64,000 nucleotides of DNA from Desulfoluna spongiiphila (GCF_900101345.1 NZ_FMUX01000007.1:64738-128737), one strand, 5' to 3'. Positions 8,905-18,672 are shown, counted from the stretch's first letter. The notes: generated from the letters alone by a model not told the origin. Made by a program: numbers and translations.

Positions 8905-9879
8905 ATGTTTGCATTTACCGTAAAACGCATCTTCCAGGCACTGTTCGTCATGCTGATCATCAGCTTGCTGGGCTTCTCCATCAAACACCAGTTCGGCGAC
9001 CCCGTTCGGGACATGGTGGGGGTCCGGGTGTCGGTCCAGGAGCGCGAGCAGCTCCGGGACCAGATGGGACTGAACGACCCCTTCCTGACCCAGTACGGGC
9101 GGTTTCTCAAAAACGCCGCCCATGGCGACCTGGGCACCAGCTTCATCCACAAGAAACAGGCCTTGCACGTGATCCTGGCCAAGGCACCGGCCACCATCGA
9201 GCTGGTCTTTGCAGCCAGCCTCATCGTCATCCTCATTTCCGTGCCTGCAGGCATCTTCGCCGCCATCAACCCCCGCCACTGGTTTTCGCGCCTCACCATG
9301 GGGGGCAGCATCGTGGGGGTCTCCATCCCGGTCTTTCTCACCGCCATTCTCATGATCTACCTCTTTGCCGTCACCCTGGAGTGGTTCCCCTCCTACGGCA
9401 GGGGCGAAACGGTCAACCTGTGGGGATGGCAGACGGGCCTTCTCACCGTGGACGGGCTGAGACACCTCATCATGCCCGCCATCGCCCTTTCGTCCATCAT
9501 GCTGCCCCTTTTTATCCGGCTCATCCGCTCGGAGATGATGGAGGTCCTGGAGACCGAATACATCCGCTTTGCCTACGCAAAAGGGCTCAAGAAGCAGCGC
9601 ATCTGGTTCGTGCACGCCTTCAAGAACACCCTGCTCCCCGTCATCACCGTGGGCGGCGTCCAGCTGGGCATCATGCTCGCCTACACCATCCTCACTGAAA
9701 CCGTCTTTCAGTGGACCGGCATGGGCTTTATGTTCCTTGAAGCGGTTCAGCGCTCCGACACCACCCTTCTGGTGGCCTACATCATCTTTGTGGGCGCTCT
9801 CTTTGTCGTCGTCAATACCATGGTGGATATCATCTATGGTCTCGTCAATCCCACCATCCGGGTATCGGGGAGAAAATGA
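8905..9879 (+). CDS. dppB: Peptide ABC transporter permease DppB
   Basis: 324 aa. I prefer the ATG at 8905 (AAGGACG upstream; MFAFTVKRIFQALFVMLIIS) over an earlier ATG at 8872 that lacks a ribosome site. The first membrane helix lies at about 9-28 and five more follow. The DppB N-terminal motif appears as LGFSIKHQFGDPV and LNDPFLTQYGRFLKNAAHGD. The cytoplasmic EAA loop that contacts the ATPases is EYIRFAYAKGLKKQRIWFVH. Forms the inner-membrane channel with DppC. The stop overlaps the dppC start by 4 nt. Confidence 0.93.
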   Translation: MFAFTVKRIFQALFVMLIISLLGFSIKHQFGDPVRDMVGVRVSVQEREQLRDQMGLNDPFLTQYGRFLKNAAHGDLGTSFIHKKQALHVILAKAPATIELVFAASLIVILISVPAGIFAAINPRHWFSRLTMGGSIVGVSIPVFLTAILMIYLFAVTLEWFPSYGRGETVNLWGWQTGLLTVDGLRHLIMPAIALSSIMLPLFIRLIRSEMMEVLETEYIRFAYAKGLKKQRIWFVHAFKNTLLPVITVGGVQLGIMLAYTILTETVFQWTGMGFMFLEAVQRSDTTLLVAYIIFVGALFVVVNTMVDIIYGLVNPTIRVSGRK

Positions 9880-10796
9880 AACAGTCACTTAGAAATTTCA
9901 AAGATTCGTACTTTTTTTATAGTTTCAAGCGGGACAAAATCGCTGTGGTCAGCTTCGCCATTTTGCTGGTGCTCATGATCGTCAGCTTCTCTGCCCCCCT
10001 TCTCGCCCCGTACAACCCGTACGACTCCGAAACCATCGACATCTTGAACTCGGAGCTTCCCCCGGCCTGGATGGACGGCGGCTCCAGCACCTTCCTCCTG
10101 GGCACGGATCAGCAGGGACGAGACCTGTTGTCCACCATGATGTACGGCATGCGCCTTTCGGTCCTCATCGGATTGGGGGCCGTGGTGCTCCAGGCGTTTC
10201 TCGGGATCACCGTGGGGCTCTTTGCGGGCTACTTAGGCGGCCGGCTGGACAACTTTCTCATGCGCATGGCCGACATCCAGCTCTCCTTTGCCACCATGAT
10301 GGTGGCCATCCTCATCAGCGCCATCTTCCAGACGGTGTTCGGTGAGAGCCGCTACAATGACCTGGCCGTCCCCTTGCTGGTGGTGATCATCGGCATCGCC
10401 GAATGGCCCCAGTACGCCCGGACGGTCCGGGCCTCGGTCCTGGGGGAAAAGGGCAAGGAGTACGTGGAAGCCGCACGGGTGGTGGGCCTTTCCCGCATGC
10501 GCATCATGTTCCGCCACATCCTGCCCAACACCATGAGCTCGGTGCTGGTCATCTCCACGGTCCAGGTGGCAAACGCCATCATGAGCGAGGCGGCCCTCTC
10601 CTTTCTCGGCCTCGGCATGCCCGTGAACCGGCCCTCCCTGGGATCCCTTATCAACGCCGGATTTGAATACATCTTCAGCGGCGTCTGGTGGATCACCCTC
10701 TTTCCCGGCCTCTTTCTCGTGGTCCTCGTCCTTGTCATCAACCTTCTCGGGGACTGGCTCAGGGATGTGCTCAACCCCAAGCTCTACAAAGGATAA
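9876..10796 (+). CDS. dppC: Peptide ABC transporter permease DppC
   Basis: 306 aa, ATGA overlap with dppB. N-terminal OppC-type segment (FKRDKIAVVSFAILLVLMIV, LLAPYNPYDS), the motif LGTDQQGRDLLSTMMYGMR typical of DppC/OppC, five to six membrane helices, and the EAA loop EYVEAARVVGLSRMRIMFRH. Ends LGDWLRDVLNPKLYKG, the normal C-terminus of the family. Partner of DppB in the inner-membrane channel. Confidence 0.94.
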   Translation: MKQSLRNFKDSYFFYSFKRDKIAVVSFAILLVLMIVSFSAPLLAPYNPYDSETIDILNSELPPAWMDGGSSTFLLGTDQQGRDLLSTMMYGMRLSVLIGLGAVVLQAFLGITVGLFAGYLGGRLDNFLMRMADIQLSFATMMVAILISAIFQTVFGESRYNDLAVPLLVVIIGIAEWPQYARTVRASVLGEKGKEYVEAARVVGLSRMRIMFRHILPNTMSSVLVISTVQVANAIMSEAALSFLGLGMPVNRPSLGSLINAGFEYIFSGVWWITLFPGLFLVVLVLVINLLGDWLRDVLNPKLYKG

Positions 10797-10811
10797 AGGT
10801 GACAACCGATC

Positions 10812-11795
10812 ATGGAACCTATACTCGACATACAAAACCTTGACGTCAAATTCGCCCTTCGAACCGGAGAGGTCACCGCCATCGACAACCTCTCCCTCTC
10901 CCTGACCAAGGGAGAACGCCTGGGGATCGTGGGAGAAAGCGGTGCCGGCAAATCGGTCATGGGCTTTTCCATCATCAAGCTGATCCGCAAACCGGGCTTC
11001 ATCGCCAACGGCTCCATCCGGTTCCGCGGCACGGAGATCTCCGGTTACTCCGAAGAGGAGATGCGCAGCATCCGCGGAAACCGCATCAGCATGATCTTCC
11101 AGGACCCCATGATGGCCCTGAACCCGGTCCTGACCATCGGCACCCAGATGACCGAGGCCATCCACGCTCACATGGATGTCACCAAGGAAGAGGCCGAGCG
11201 CATCGCCCTTGAAAAGCTGGCCCGTGTGCACATCCCGTCCCCTGAGAAGCGCCTGGCCCAGTACCCCCACGAGTTCTCCGGGGGCATGCGCCAGCGGATC
11301 ATCATCGCCATCAGCCTCCTCACCGATCCGGACCTCATCATCGCCGATGAGCCCACCACCGCCCTGGACGTGACCATCCAGGCGGAGATCATGGACCTGC
11401 TCATCGAGCTGTGCGAATCCGACGGCATGAGCCTGATCCTTATCACCCACGACCTGGGCGTGGTGGCCGAAGTCACCGACCGCATCGCGGTGATGTACGC
11501 GGGCCGGGTCATTGAGAGCGGCCCCACACAAGCCATCATCAACACCCCGCAACATCCCTACACCCAGGGGCTCATCAAGGCCCTGCCGGAGAGCCGCACA
11601 CCGGGCGAGCCCCTCTACCAGATCCCGGGGATGATGCCCACCCTCACCGACATACCCGGCGGCTGCGCCTTCAACCCCCGCTGCCCCATGAAGGGAGAGA
11701 TCTGCATGACAACACGGCCCGAGCCGGCCTTTGCGGATGAAAAAACAGGCCACATGGCCGCATGCCATTTAGTCTCGGGAGACCTTGCATCATGA
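10812..11795 (+). CDS. dppD: Peptide ABC transporter ATP-binding protein DppD
   Basis: 327 aa, 15 nt after dppC. Walker A GESGAGKS (about residue 41), Q-loop FQDP, signature FSGGMRQR, Walker B DPDLIIADEPTTALD, switch His in ITHDLG. The C-terminal oligopeptide-transporter extension (about 270-327) has four cysteines in GGCAFNPRCPMKGEIC ... AAC. In some DppD homologues this region binds an iron-sulphur cluster; whether it does here is inference. It energises import together with DppF. Confidence 0.94.
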   Translation: MEPILDIQNLDVKFALRTGEVTAIDNLSLSLTKGERLGIVGESGAGKSVMGFSIIKLIRKPGFIANGSIRFRGTEISGYSEEEMRSIRGNRISMIFQDPMMALNPVLTIGTQMTEAIHAHMDVTKEEAERIALEKLARVHIPSPEKRLAQYPHEFSGGMRQRIIIAISLLTDPDLIIADEPTTALDVTIQAEIMDLLIELCESDGMSLILITHDLGVVAEVTDRIAVMYAGRVIESGPTQAIINTPQHPYTQGLIKALPESRTPGEPLYQIPGMMPTLTDIPGGCAFNPRCPMKGEICMTTRPEPAFADEKTGHMAACHLVSGDLAS

Positions 11796-12808
11796 GCACA
11801 GAATCCACCAAGCGCATCCTCACACTGAATAACGTCGTCAAGCACTTCGACATCTCCGGAGGTTTTCTGGAGAAACTGAGCCTTAAAGGCGGAAAACTCA
11901 GCCTCCACAGCACAGTGGTCCAGGCGGTCAACGGCATCAGCCTGGATATTCTGGAAGGGGAGACCTTAAGCGTGGTCGGGGAGAGCGGGTGCGGGAAATC
12001 GACCCTGGCCCGATGCGTCATCGGCATCCACACCCCCGACAGCGGGGAGGTTCGCTTTCGAGGCAACCGCATCGACAACCTCACCCCCAAGGCCATGATG
12101 CCCTACCGGGCCAAAATGCAGATGGTCTTCCAGGACCCCTACTCCTCTTTGAACCCCCGCCTGACCGTTCAAAAAACCCTGGAGGAGCCCTTGAGGTTCC
12201 ACAACCCGGGCATAAAAAACGGAGAGGTGAAGGACCGCATTGCCGAGGTCATGGAGCAGGTGGGAGTCGATCCCATGTGGGCCCAGCGCTACCCCCATGA
12301 ATTTTCCGGGGGCCAGCGCCAGCGCGTGAGCATTGCCAGGGCTCTTGTGGTGGATCCGGCCTTTATCGTAGCCGATGAGCCCATCAGCGCCCTGGACGTC
12401 TCGGTGCAGGCCCAGATCCTCAACCTCCTCATGGAAACACAGGAAAAACGGGGCCTCTCCTACATGTTCATCTCCCACGACCTCTCCGTGGTGCGCCACA
12501 TCAGCAGCCGGGTGGCCGTGATGTACCTGGGAAGCCTCTGTGAACTTGCCGACGCGGAAACCCTCTACGCCGAACCGCGGCACCCTTACACCAAGGCCCT
12601 GTTGAGCGCCATCCCGAAGCTAAACGGAGAAAAAAGCCACATCAGCCTCAAAGGGGAGGTCCCCTCCCCCATCAACCTGCCCACGGGATGTGTCTTCCAC
12701 GGCAGGTGCCCCCACGCCGACACGCGATGTGTCCAGGAAATTCCCGAGGCCAAGCCTTGCGGTACAGGCCTTGTGGCCTGCCACAGGGTGGAAGAGGGCG
12801 TCCTGTAA
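11792..12808 (+). CDS. dppF: Peptide ABC transporter ATP-binding protein DppF
   Basis: 338 aa from the ATG at 11792, which overlaps the dppD stop by 4 nt and has GGGAGA upstream; an earlier ATG at 11762 is less likely. Walker A GESGCGKS, FQDPYSSLNPR, signature FSGGQRQR, Walker B DPAFIVADEPISALD, ISHDLS. The C-terminal extension again has conserved cysteines (TGCVFHGRCPHADTRC). It pairs with DppD as the second nucleotide-binding subunit. Last gene of the operon. Confidence 0.94.
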   Translation: MSTESTKRILTLNNVVKHFDISGGFLEKLSLKGGKLSLHSTVVQAVNGISLDILEGETLSVVGESGCGKSTLARCVIGIHTPDSGEVRFRGNRIDNLTPKAMMPYRAKMQMVFQDPYSSLNPRLTVQKTLEEPLRFHNPGIKNGEVKDRIAEVMEQVGVDPMWAQRYPHEFSGGQRQRVSIARALVVDPAFIVADEPISALDVSVQAQILNLLMETQEKRGLSYMFISHDLSVVRHISSRVAVMYLGSLCELADAETLYAEPRHPYTKALLSAIPKLNGEKSHISLKGEVPSPINLPTGCVFHGRCPHADTRCVQEIPEAKPCGTGLVACHRVEEGVL

Positions 12809-12839
12809 GGGACGGCACAAAAAAAACGGGCAAAGGCGA

Positions 12840-12875
12840 GGCCCCCGTCGGCAAGGTGAGCCACCTTGCAGGCGG
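12840..12875. repeat. Degenerate B-type half-module
   Basis: The segment CGGCAAGGTGAGCCACCTTG with flanking CCCCCGT and CAGGCGGG resembles the small hairpin (CAAGGTG / CACCTTG) of the modular repeats found elsewhere in the window, but its boundaries and long stem are lost. Probably a decayed copy. Confidence 0.4.
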
Positions 12876-12950
12876 GTTGATTTGCACATTTATTTTTTCT
12901 CTGAGCCCTGACAAAGGGGCAGAACGGCTTTCAAGCACCACCCACAAAAA

Positions 12951-12989
12951 AAGGGCGTAAACGAAGAAAATCTCTTCGTTTACGCCCTT
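12951..12989. terminator. Bidirectional terminator between dppF and the PilZ gene
   Basis: A perfect 17-bp stem (AAGGGCGTAAACGAAGA at 12951-12967 with its complement at 12973-12989) with a 5-nt loop. It sits between convergent genes and can end transcription from both sides. Confidence 0.85.
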
Positions 12990-13031
12990 GCCGTTTGTGC
13001 AAAAGACGTCCGGGAATGCCTGTGCGGTGCC

Positions 13032-13430
13032 TTACCTCACCCTCAGGTCCGCCTGTTCGGAGGTGCGGTGGGCGATGAAGTATTTGAGCTGGGCCTTCTG
13101 GTTGGCGCTAAGCCCCACAAACCGGACGCGCCGCTGGCGCATGATGATGGTGGACAGGGACGAGGGGTTGTCGATCTCCACGTCTTCCACTGTCTCGTAG
13201 GGCATCTTTTCCAGGTAGAAGCCGTTGTCCCCCACATAGATATGGGTCTCCACCGGTTCCTTGGGCTGATCGGCATGGACAATGTAGCGGAAACAGAGCC
13301 CGTCCATGCTGATGTCCACAATGGGCCCCACCTTGCTTGAGTCCGGAGACAACGCAGCATAAGCTCCGTCACCGGCTCGGTAGCGCCTGTGGGCACGTCT
13401 GTCAGCCATCTCCTGGGACTTTCCGATCAT
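13032..13430 (-). CDS. PilZ domain protein
   Basis: 132 aa, GGAG a few bases before the ATG. The N-terminal motif RRAHRRYRAGDGAYAAL and the later VDISMDGLCFRY match the RxxxR and (D/N)xSxxG cyclic-di-GMP-binding signature of PilZ domains. It is a single cytoplasmic domain with no membrane segment. It likely transmits c-di-GMP signals to an unknown target; the HD-GYP protein at 26462 is a possible degrader of that messenger, though no direct link is shown. It stands alone between convergent dppF and the ispD group. Confidence 0.85.
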   Translation of the reverse strand: MIGKSQEMADRRAHRRYRAGDGAYAALSPDSSKVGPIVDISMDGLCFRYIVHADQPKEPVETHIYVGDNGFYLEKMPYETVEDVEIDNPSSLSTIIMRQRRVRFVGLSANQKAQLKYFIAHRTSEQADLRVR

Positions 13431-13676
13431 TGCGGCTCCAATGGACGAGAAGGGGTCGGAAAAATAAAATCGGGCGGGCGCAGGGGCCGCCTCGGCACTG
13501 AAACATCACAACGGTCACTGACCCTAGAAGATTTTCATACACGGGCAGCCAGCCACCATCTGTAGCACAATCGCGCCCCCAAGGCAATGTGAAAGACTAC
13601 CCAAAGCCCGATGAGACCACCACCGCATTACTCATCATGAGTCACGAACACACCCCTATTTATAGGCAGTTTTGAA

Positions 13677-14372
13677 TCAGAAAGGAAAACGAGGAAGGAA
13701 AAGAGCGGCAAGATCCAGGTCGTCCGGCGTGGTGATCTTGATGTTGCAGCGGCTCCCGGTAACCACACGAACCGGCACCCCCATGCGCTCCACCAGAGAG
13801 GCATCATCCGTGCCCAGGACGCCGTTTTCACGGGCCTGTTCATGGGCGGCGGCAAGGAGGTCGCAACGGAACACCTGGGGAGTCTGGGCCATCCAGAGCC
13901 CCTCCCGGGACAGTGTCCCTGCAATGGTCTCCTCGTCCCCCACCCGCTTGAGGGTCTCAAAGGCAGGGACAGCCAGGATGGCAGCCCCGAAGCGCTGGCC
14001 CGCCTCGCACACCCGCCGGAGTTCCTCCGGGGAAACAAAGGGCCGAACCCCGTCGTGGACCGCCACCAGGCCCTCGAAATCCGGCCCAAGGGTGATCAGG
14101 GCGTTGTAGACGGACCCCTGGCGCTCGGCGCCTCCCGGGGCCAGGACAATGCGGTGCCTTTCGGGGAGAAGGGGAAAAAGATCTGACTGGATAAAGGAGA
14201 AATCATCGGCCGGAGCGGCCAGCACAATGCGGTCGACCTGCGGGCAGGCGAGAAACCGCCTTAAGGTGCGCACAAGAATGGGAATCCCGCCCAGCTCAAG
14301 GTACTGCTTGCGGGTATCTGCCCCCATGCGAAGCCCCTTGCCTCCGGCGACGATAATGGCGGCAATCTGCAT
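13677..14372 (-). CDS. ispD: 2-C-methyl-D-erythritol 4-phosphate cytidylyltransferase
   Basis: 231 aa; start at the ATG 7 nt after GGAGG rather than the upstream GTG. Third enzyme of the MEP isoprenoid pathway: it couples MEP to CTP. Signature parts: IAAIIVAGGKGLRMGADTRK, the QYLELGGIPIL stretch, VAVHDGVRPFVS, and near the end NIKITTPDDLDLA. Length equals the family norm. It follows the HPr-fusion gene with a 29-nt gap and is probably cotranscribed with it. ispF, often the neighbour, is not present. Confidence 0.94.
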   Translation of the reverse strand: MQIAAIIVAGGKGLRMGADTRKQYLELGGIPILVRTLRRFLACPQVDRIVLAAPADDFSFIQSDLFPLLPERHRIVLAPGGAERQGSVYNALITLGPDFEGLVAVHDGVRPFVSPEELRRVCEAGQRFGAAILAVPAFETLKRVGDEETIAGTLSREGLWMAQTPQVFRCDLLAAAHEQARENGVLGTDDASLVERMGVPVRVVTGSRCNIKITTPDDLDLAALFLPRFPF

Positions 14373-14401
14373 AGGCACTCCTCCCCGAAGCCAGTCCGTT
14401 A

Positions 14402-15712
14402 TTACTTAAGATATTTCAGCTCTTTGGGAAGGGGAAGGCCCTTGCCCATGGAATCTTCGGCATAGTTGACCGAGGCGAGAATTTCGATGTCCTTAAGGGC
14501 CCGCGTGTCCCCTTCAAAGACCACCTGGGAGACCTCTTCTTTCTGGATCTTGCCACCGGCCCACTGGATATCCAGGACACTGCTGGCATCGAACCGGTCC
14601 CCGTTGACCACCAGCTCCACTTCGCCCCCGTAGTTCTGAACGATCTTGGCAACCATCAGGCTGGGCCGTGCGTGAAACCCCCGGGTCTCAGGGATGCCCA
14701 CGGTGATGATGCCCCTTTCGATGTTCTCGTTCAACACCTCTTTGGCCAGGCGCTTGCCGCAGCTCATGAAGTGGCAGGCGTAAAAAAGGCAGTAGTTGAC
14801 GGTGCGGTCCAGGAGCCTGTCGATGTCGACAATCTCCCCGAGCTTTTGCCTTACCTCGCGGTAGGTGTGGATGGAGCCCACCTCGTGGAGATGGCGCTCG
14901 TAGAAATGGAGCAGCCGCCCCTGCACCTCCATGATGTGCAGCACCACGGAAAAATGGGCACGCAGCTGCTTGAGCTTGCGGTTGCCGTACCGAAAGCCCC
15001 CTTGAATGACGTAGGAGTCAAAGGAGGACTGAAGGTTGTGGACCACCATCTCAAAGCCCCTGATCTCCACCTCGTTGACCTTGGCAGGCACCATCTCACG
15101 GATCGCCTCAAGGGTCTGCTCCTCATAGAAGGTGAAGGGGGCAAAAAGCTTTGCGATGTTTAAAAACTCACTGGAAATCTTGACGATGTGCTTGCGCTGG
15201 TCGTGGCCGGCGTCGTCATCGATGTTGTATTCAAGCATCTCGCCCGACACAACCCCGGGGAAATTGGCCTGGTCATACCCGCCTTCCGGCACGCGGATGT
15301 CGAGCCGCCGCGCCTCTTCGATAATGGCCGGTGCGGCTTTTCTCAGGATATCATTCAGAAAATCCAAGGTGATCCGACCCTGGGATTCGAAATCGGCGAT
15401 GTCCGGAAGGTCGTAAAAGGGAATGCGGTTGGCGATGTGGCGCTGGGAATAGCAGCTGAGGCTGATGTGGCGGATAAGGGAGGTCAGCTCCCGGTAGTAG
15501 AACCAGTCCCTGTTGTTCTTGGCCCCGTGGAGGTCCAGAAAGTCTTCCAACAGGTGGCTGGTGGCCGTCATGCGGGAGTAGAGCTTTTTGGTAAAAGGGT
15601 TTTCGTCCCTGTCAAACCTGGCGATGTACACACAGGCCTTGAGAAAATCGTGGGAGTAGATCTGCACCTTTTCTTTAAAGGTAATGGAACATGCCGACTG
15701 TTTATCTGCCAT
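14402..15712 (-). CDS. Large unknown protein with C-terminal HPr domain
   Basis: 436 aa. Residues 335-415 form an HPr-like phosphocarrier domain: GIPETRGFHARPSLMVAKIV with the phosphorylatable His at about 347 in HARPS, then DASSVLDIQWAGG at the place of the regulatory Ser loop. Residues 1-330 are helical, rich in aromatic and charged residues (FLKACVYIARFDRDENPFTK, LLHFYERHLHEVGSIHTYRE), and match no family I recognise. The classical HPr is an 85-residue protein of the sugar phosphotransferase system, so this is an unusual fusion. It may sense the PTS phosphorylation state. No EI or EII gene is nearby. Downstream partner is ispD. Confidence 0.75.
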   Translation of the reverse strand: MADKQSACSITFKEKVQIYSHDFLKACVYIARFDRDENPFTKKLYSRMTATSHLLEDFLDLHGAKNNRDWFYYRELTSLIRHISLSCYSQRHIANRIPFYDLPDIADFESQGRITLDFLNDILRKAAPAIIEEARRLDIRVPEGGYDQANFPGVVSGEMLEYNIDDDAGHDQRKHIVKISSEFLNIAKLFAPFTFYEEQTLEAIREMVPAKVNEVEIRGFEMVVHNLQSSFDSYVIQGGFRYGNRKLKQLRAHFSVVLHIMEVQGRLLHFYERHLHEVGSIHTYREVRQKLGEIVDIDRLLDRTVNYCLFYACHFMSCGKRLAKEVLNENIERGIITVGIPETRGFHARPSLMVAKIVQNYGGEVELVVNGDRFDASSVLDIQWAGGKIQKEEVSQVVFEGDTRALKDIEILASVNYAEDSMGKGLPLPKELKYLK

Positions 15713-15784
15713 AAAGCCTGTCGCCTGCCTCTGGTCTGTCGTAATAAAAGCGGATGGCCTTTTACGGATCCGTCAGAAAAAAAT

Positions 15785-16185
<401 letters not shown>

Positions 16186-16249
16186 GATTGTGTGCCCGTG
16201 TTATACCTCAAAACGACAGAAAGGAAAACGACCATTTTCACCCCTGGCC

Positions 16250-16978
16250 TCAGGCGGTGGGTTCGCTTACCAGAATGCGGTGGCACCGGGGGCAATGGTG
16301 CAGTCCGCCCTGTTGCTGGACCTCGATGGCCTGCTGGGGAGGAATGTTCATAAAACACCCGTAACATACCCCGCCGGAGACGGCCACCACGGCGAGCCGA
16401 CCCGTGGTCTTGAGCAGCTTCTCATAGTGGGCGAAAAGGGCGGGCGGAATAACCTTGACCACCTCTTCACGCTCTACGGCCATGGACTCAAGGGCCTTTC
16501 GCTCCTCGGCGGTGTCGTTGTAGATCTCCTGCTCGATGCTCTTGACCTTTTCGGCTTCCCCGGTATGGACCTCGGTGAGCTCGGCAATCTTTTTCTTTCG
16601 CTCCTCCAGGTCGTCCAGCATGGCAATAAGGACCTCTTCGAGTTCCCCCACCCGCTTGGTGTTATCGTCCACTTCGCGGCGAAGCACCTGGTAATCCTTG
16701 TTGTTGGTGACAACACGGAGGTACTCCTGGCTCTTGGCCACACGGGTATTGAGTTCGGCAATCTCTTCTTCAATGGCCGCGTACCGTTTCTTCTCGCCGT
16801 CCAGGGCCTCAAGGGCCTCCTCCAGCTCAGCGTCAAGCTCTTTCAGACGGGCGCCCTGTACGGAAGTCTGGGACGTCACCCCTGTGAGCTTCTTTTCAAT
16901 CCGTGCAGACTCCGTCTCGATTTTCTGAAGTCGCATCAGGGTCTGGATCTGTTCCCGGGTCACATTAAGATTACGCAT
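16250..16978 (-). CDS. Coiled-coil C4-type zinc-ribbon protein
   Basis: 242 aa. Residues 8-185 are an almost continuous heptad coiled coil (LKELDAELEEALEALDGEKK, AMLDDLEERKKKIAEL). Residues 200-240 form a zinc ribbon with two pairs of cysteines, CYGC and CPRC, plus GGLHH. This is the DUF164/zf-RING_7 layout found next to rnpB and Nif3 genes in many bacteria. The function is unproven; a nucleic-acid role is often suggested. The gene lies between nif3 and rnpB, all on the minus strand. Confidence 0.88.
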   Translation of the reverse strand: MRNLNVTREQIQTLMRLQKIETESARIEKKLTGVTSQTSVQGARLKELDAELEEALEALDGEKKRYAAIEEEIAELNTRVAKSQEYLRVVTNNKDYQVLRREVDDNTKRVGELEEVLIAMLDDLEERKKKIAELTEVHTGEAEKVKSIEQEIYNDTAEERKALESMAVEREEVVKVIPPALFAHYEKLLKTTGRLAVVAVSGGVCYGCFMNIPPQQAIEVQQQGGLHHCPRCHRILVSEPTA

Positions 16979-17106
16979 GTAAGTTATTAAGCCTCCAAGG
17001 TCTGTGGACCGGCCTTATGCCGGTAAATATATCAGTGCCTGACGGACTGTGTCACGGTCTGTATCGGGACAGGGCCCTTGTGCCGGCATCTCGCCGCACA
17101 ACCCTG

Positions 17107-18237
17107 TCAAACAAAGGCAAAGGGGTCTTTTTCGATATCGCTTGCCACCACCTCGACGGCAAGCCCCCTTTCCCGGATTTTCTCTTTGAGCGCCCGGGCC
17201 AGAAGGCCGCACGCAAAATGTTCCGTGCCAAAGTGGCCGGCATCCACAAGCCCCTTGCCCTTTTCAAGAACGGTATGGGCATCATGGTATTTGAGCTCAC
17301 CGCTGACGTAGACATCGGCTCCGCTCCGGTAAAACGCCTTCATCAGCGAAGCCCCGCTGCCCGTGCATACGGCGGCCCGCCGAATCGTCATGCCGGGGTC
17401 CCCCACCATCTTCACCGCAGGGAGGCCAAGGACCTCCTTGACCCGTTGCGCAAGCTCTGCAAGGGTCATGGGAGCGGCTAAGGCCCCCACCCGGCCGAGG
17501 CCCGCACCGCTGGCGTCGGCATCGGCCGTGCGCAGCAAGGGATAGATGTTGTACTCCATGGTTTCATAGGGGTGAACCTCCCGCACCACACTCAGCACAT
17601 GGTCCAGCCTCGATCGCTTGACCACCGCCTCCACGCGCACCTCATCCACGCAACTCATCTTTCCGGCGCTGCCCTCAAAGGGCTCGGCGTCGCCTGACGG
17701 CATGTAGGTACCCCGCCCGGCAGACGAAAAGGAGCAACAGCTGTATTTGCCGATGGCTCCTGCCCCGCCTGAAAAAAGGGCCTTCATCACCTTGTGGCGG
17801 TACTCTTCAGGCACAAAAAAGACGAGCTTTACCGTCTCCGAATCCACAGAGGGTACAAGAGGACCGCTGGGGTCTATTCCGATCATGCGGGAGAAGGCGT
17901 CGTTGAGTCCGTCGGGGGCACTGTCAAGGTTGGTGTGGGCGGAGTAGATGGCAAGGGAGGAAGAAACGGAGCGGGCGATGATCTCGCCCAGGGGGGTGGC
18001 AAGGTCCAGGGTTTTTAGGGGGGCGAAGATCAGAGAGTGGTGTGTGATCAGCATCTCCGCCCCGTCGTCGCAGGCTTTGGCCACCACCTCCGGGGTGGGG
18101 TCGAGGGCGATGTGAATCCGAGTGACCGTCCGGTCTGTGCGGCCCACCTGCAGCCCCACATTATCCCAGTCTTCTGCAAGGGATGATGGGGCAAGTTCCT
18201 CCATCATGGAGATTATCTCAGATACCGTAGCGCTCAT
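17107..18237 (-). CDS. Nif3-like dinuclear metal-centre protein
   Basis: 376 aa from the ATG after GGAGGAGAG (18237); the frame continues upstream without a better start. Metal-ligand motifs of the NIF3/YbgI family are present: ITHHSLIF near residue 65, HTNLDSAPDGLND near 103, and DAGHFGTEH near 325. An inserted domain of about 110 residues (MKALFSGGAGAIGKYSCCSF ... VVREVHPYETMEYNIYPLL) marks the longer YqfO-type form. The family forms hexameric toroids. The activity is uncertain; GTP cyclohydrolase-like and nucleotide-hydrolase roles have been proposed. Confidence 0.9.
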   Translation of the reverse strand: MSATVSEIISMMEELAPSSLAEDWDNVGLQVGRTDRTVTRIHIALDPTPEVVAKACDDGAEMLITHHSLIFAPLKTLDLATPLGEIIARSVSSSLAIYSAHTNLDSAPDGLNDAFSRMIGIDPSGPLVPSVDSETVKLVFFVPEEYRHKVMKALFSGGAGAIGKYSCCSFSSAGRGTYMPSGDAEPFEGSAGKMSCVDEVRVEAVVKRSRLDHVLSVVREVHPYETMEYNIYPLLRTADADASGAGLGRVGALAAPMTLAELAQRVKEVLGLPAVKMVGDPGMTIRRAAVCTGSGASLMKAFYRSGADVYVSGELKYHDAHTVLEKGKGLVDAGHFGTEHFACGLLARALKEKIRERGLAVEVVASDIEKDPFAFV

Positions 18238-18315
18238 CTCTCCTCCAATCCTCTTTCCAAGGCCCGAAAGGCCGGGCGAATAGGCCCGGGCCACGCATAT
18301 CGGGGCCCTTCAATA

Positions 18316-18352
18316 AAAAAGGCGTGGTGGCCTTTTTCAGCCAGCACGCCTT
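18316..18352 (-). terminator. Overlapping terminator-like hairpins after tRNA-Met
   Basis: Two mutually exclusive foldings: AAAAAGGC / GCCTTTTT (18316-18323 with 18330-18337), and AAGGCGTGGTGG (18319-18330) with CCAGCACGCCTT (18341-18352). They lie downstream of the tRNA and upstream of the Nif3 gene. Either may end the tRNA transcript. Confidence 0.5.
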
Positions 18353-18476
18353 GGTGTTTAAAAACTGTCTCGGCTTTTTGTTGCATCGTTCATGGTGCAT
18401 CATCCGCCATGGTTCATGAAAAGTGAGTGCGTTGCCTCACCTGTTGTGGCGTCTCCCTTTTCACGGTGTGTTGAGC

Positions 18477-18553
18477 TGGTGGGCCCACCTGGATTCGAAC
18501 CAGGGACCGACCGGTTATGAGCCGGTGGCTCTACCAAGCTGAGCTATAGGCCC
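18477..18553 (-). tRNA. tRNA-Met (anticodon CAT)
   Basis: The reverse strand reads GGGCCTATAGCTCAGCTTGG at the 5' end, an anticodon stem CCGGCT-CAT-AACCGG, a T-arm CTGGTTCGAATCCAG, and acceptor TGGGCCC followed by A and an encoded CCA. All four arms pair. CAT may read Met (elongator) or, if the C is modified to lysidine, Ile; the primary sequence does not settle this. It is not the initiator, because the first acceptor pair is G-C. Confidence 0.93.
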
Positions 18554-18672
18554 GTGCATCAAGGTGAGTATCCTTACCCCCGGCGCGCCCCTTTTGTCAA
18601 GTGTTATCCGCCTTGCAAAAAGGCTTAAGGGGCGCCCCTTTCCCGGGGTGTGCCAAAGGGAAAGGTCTCGCC

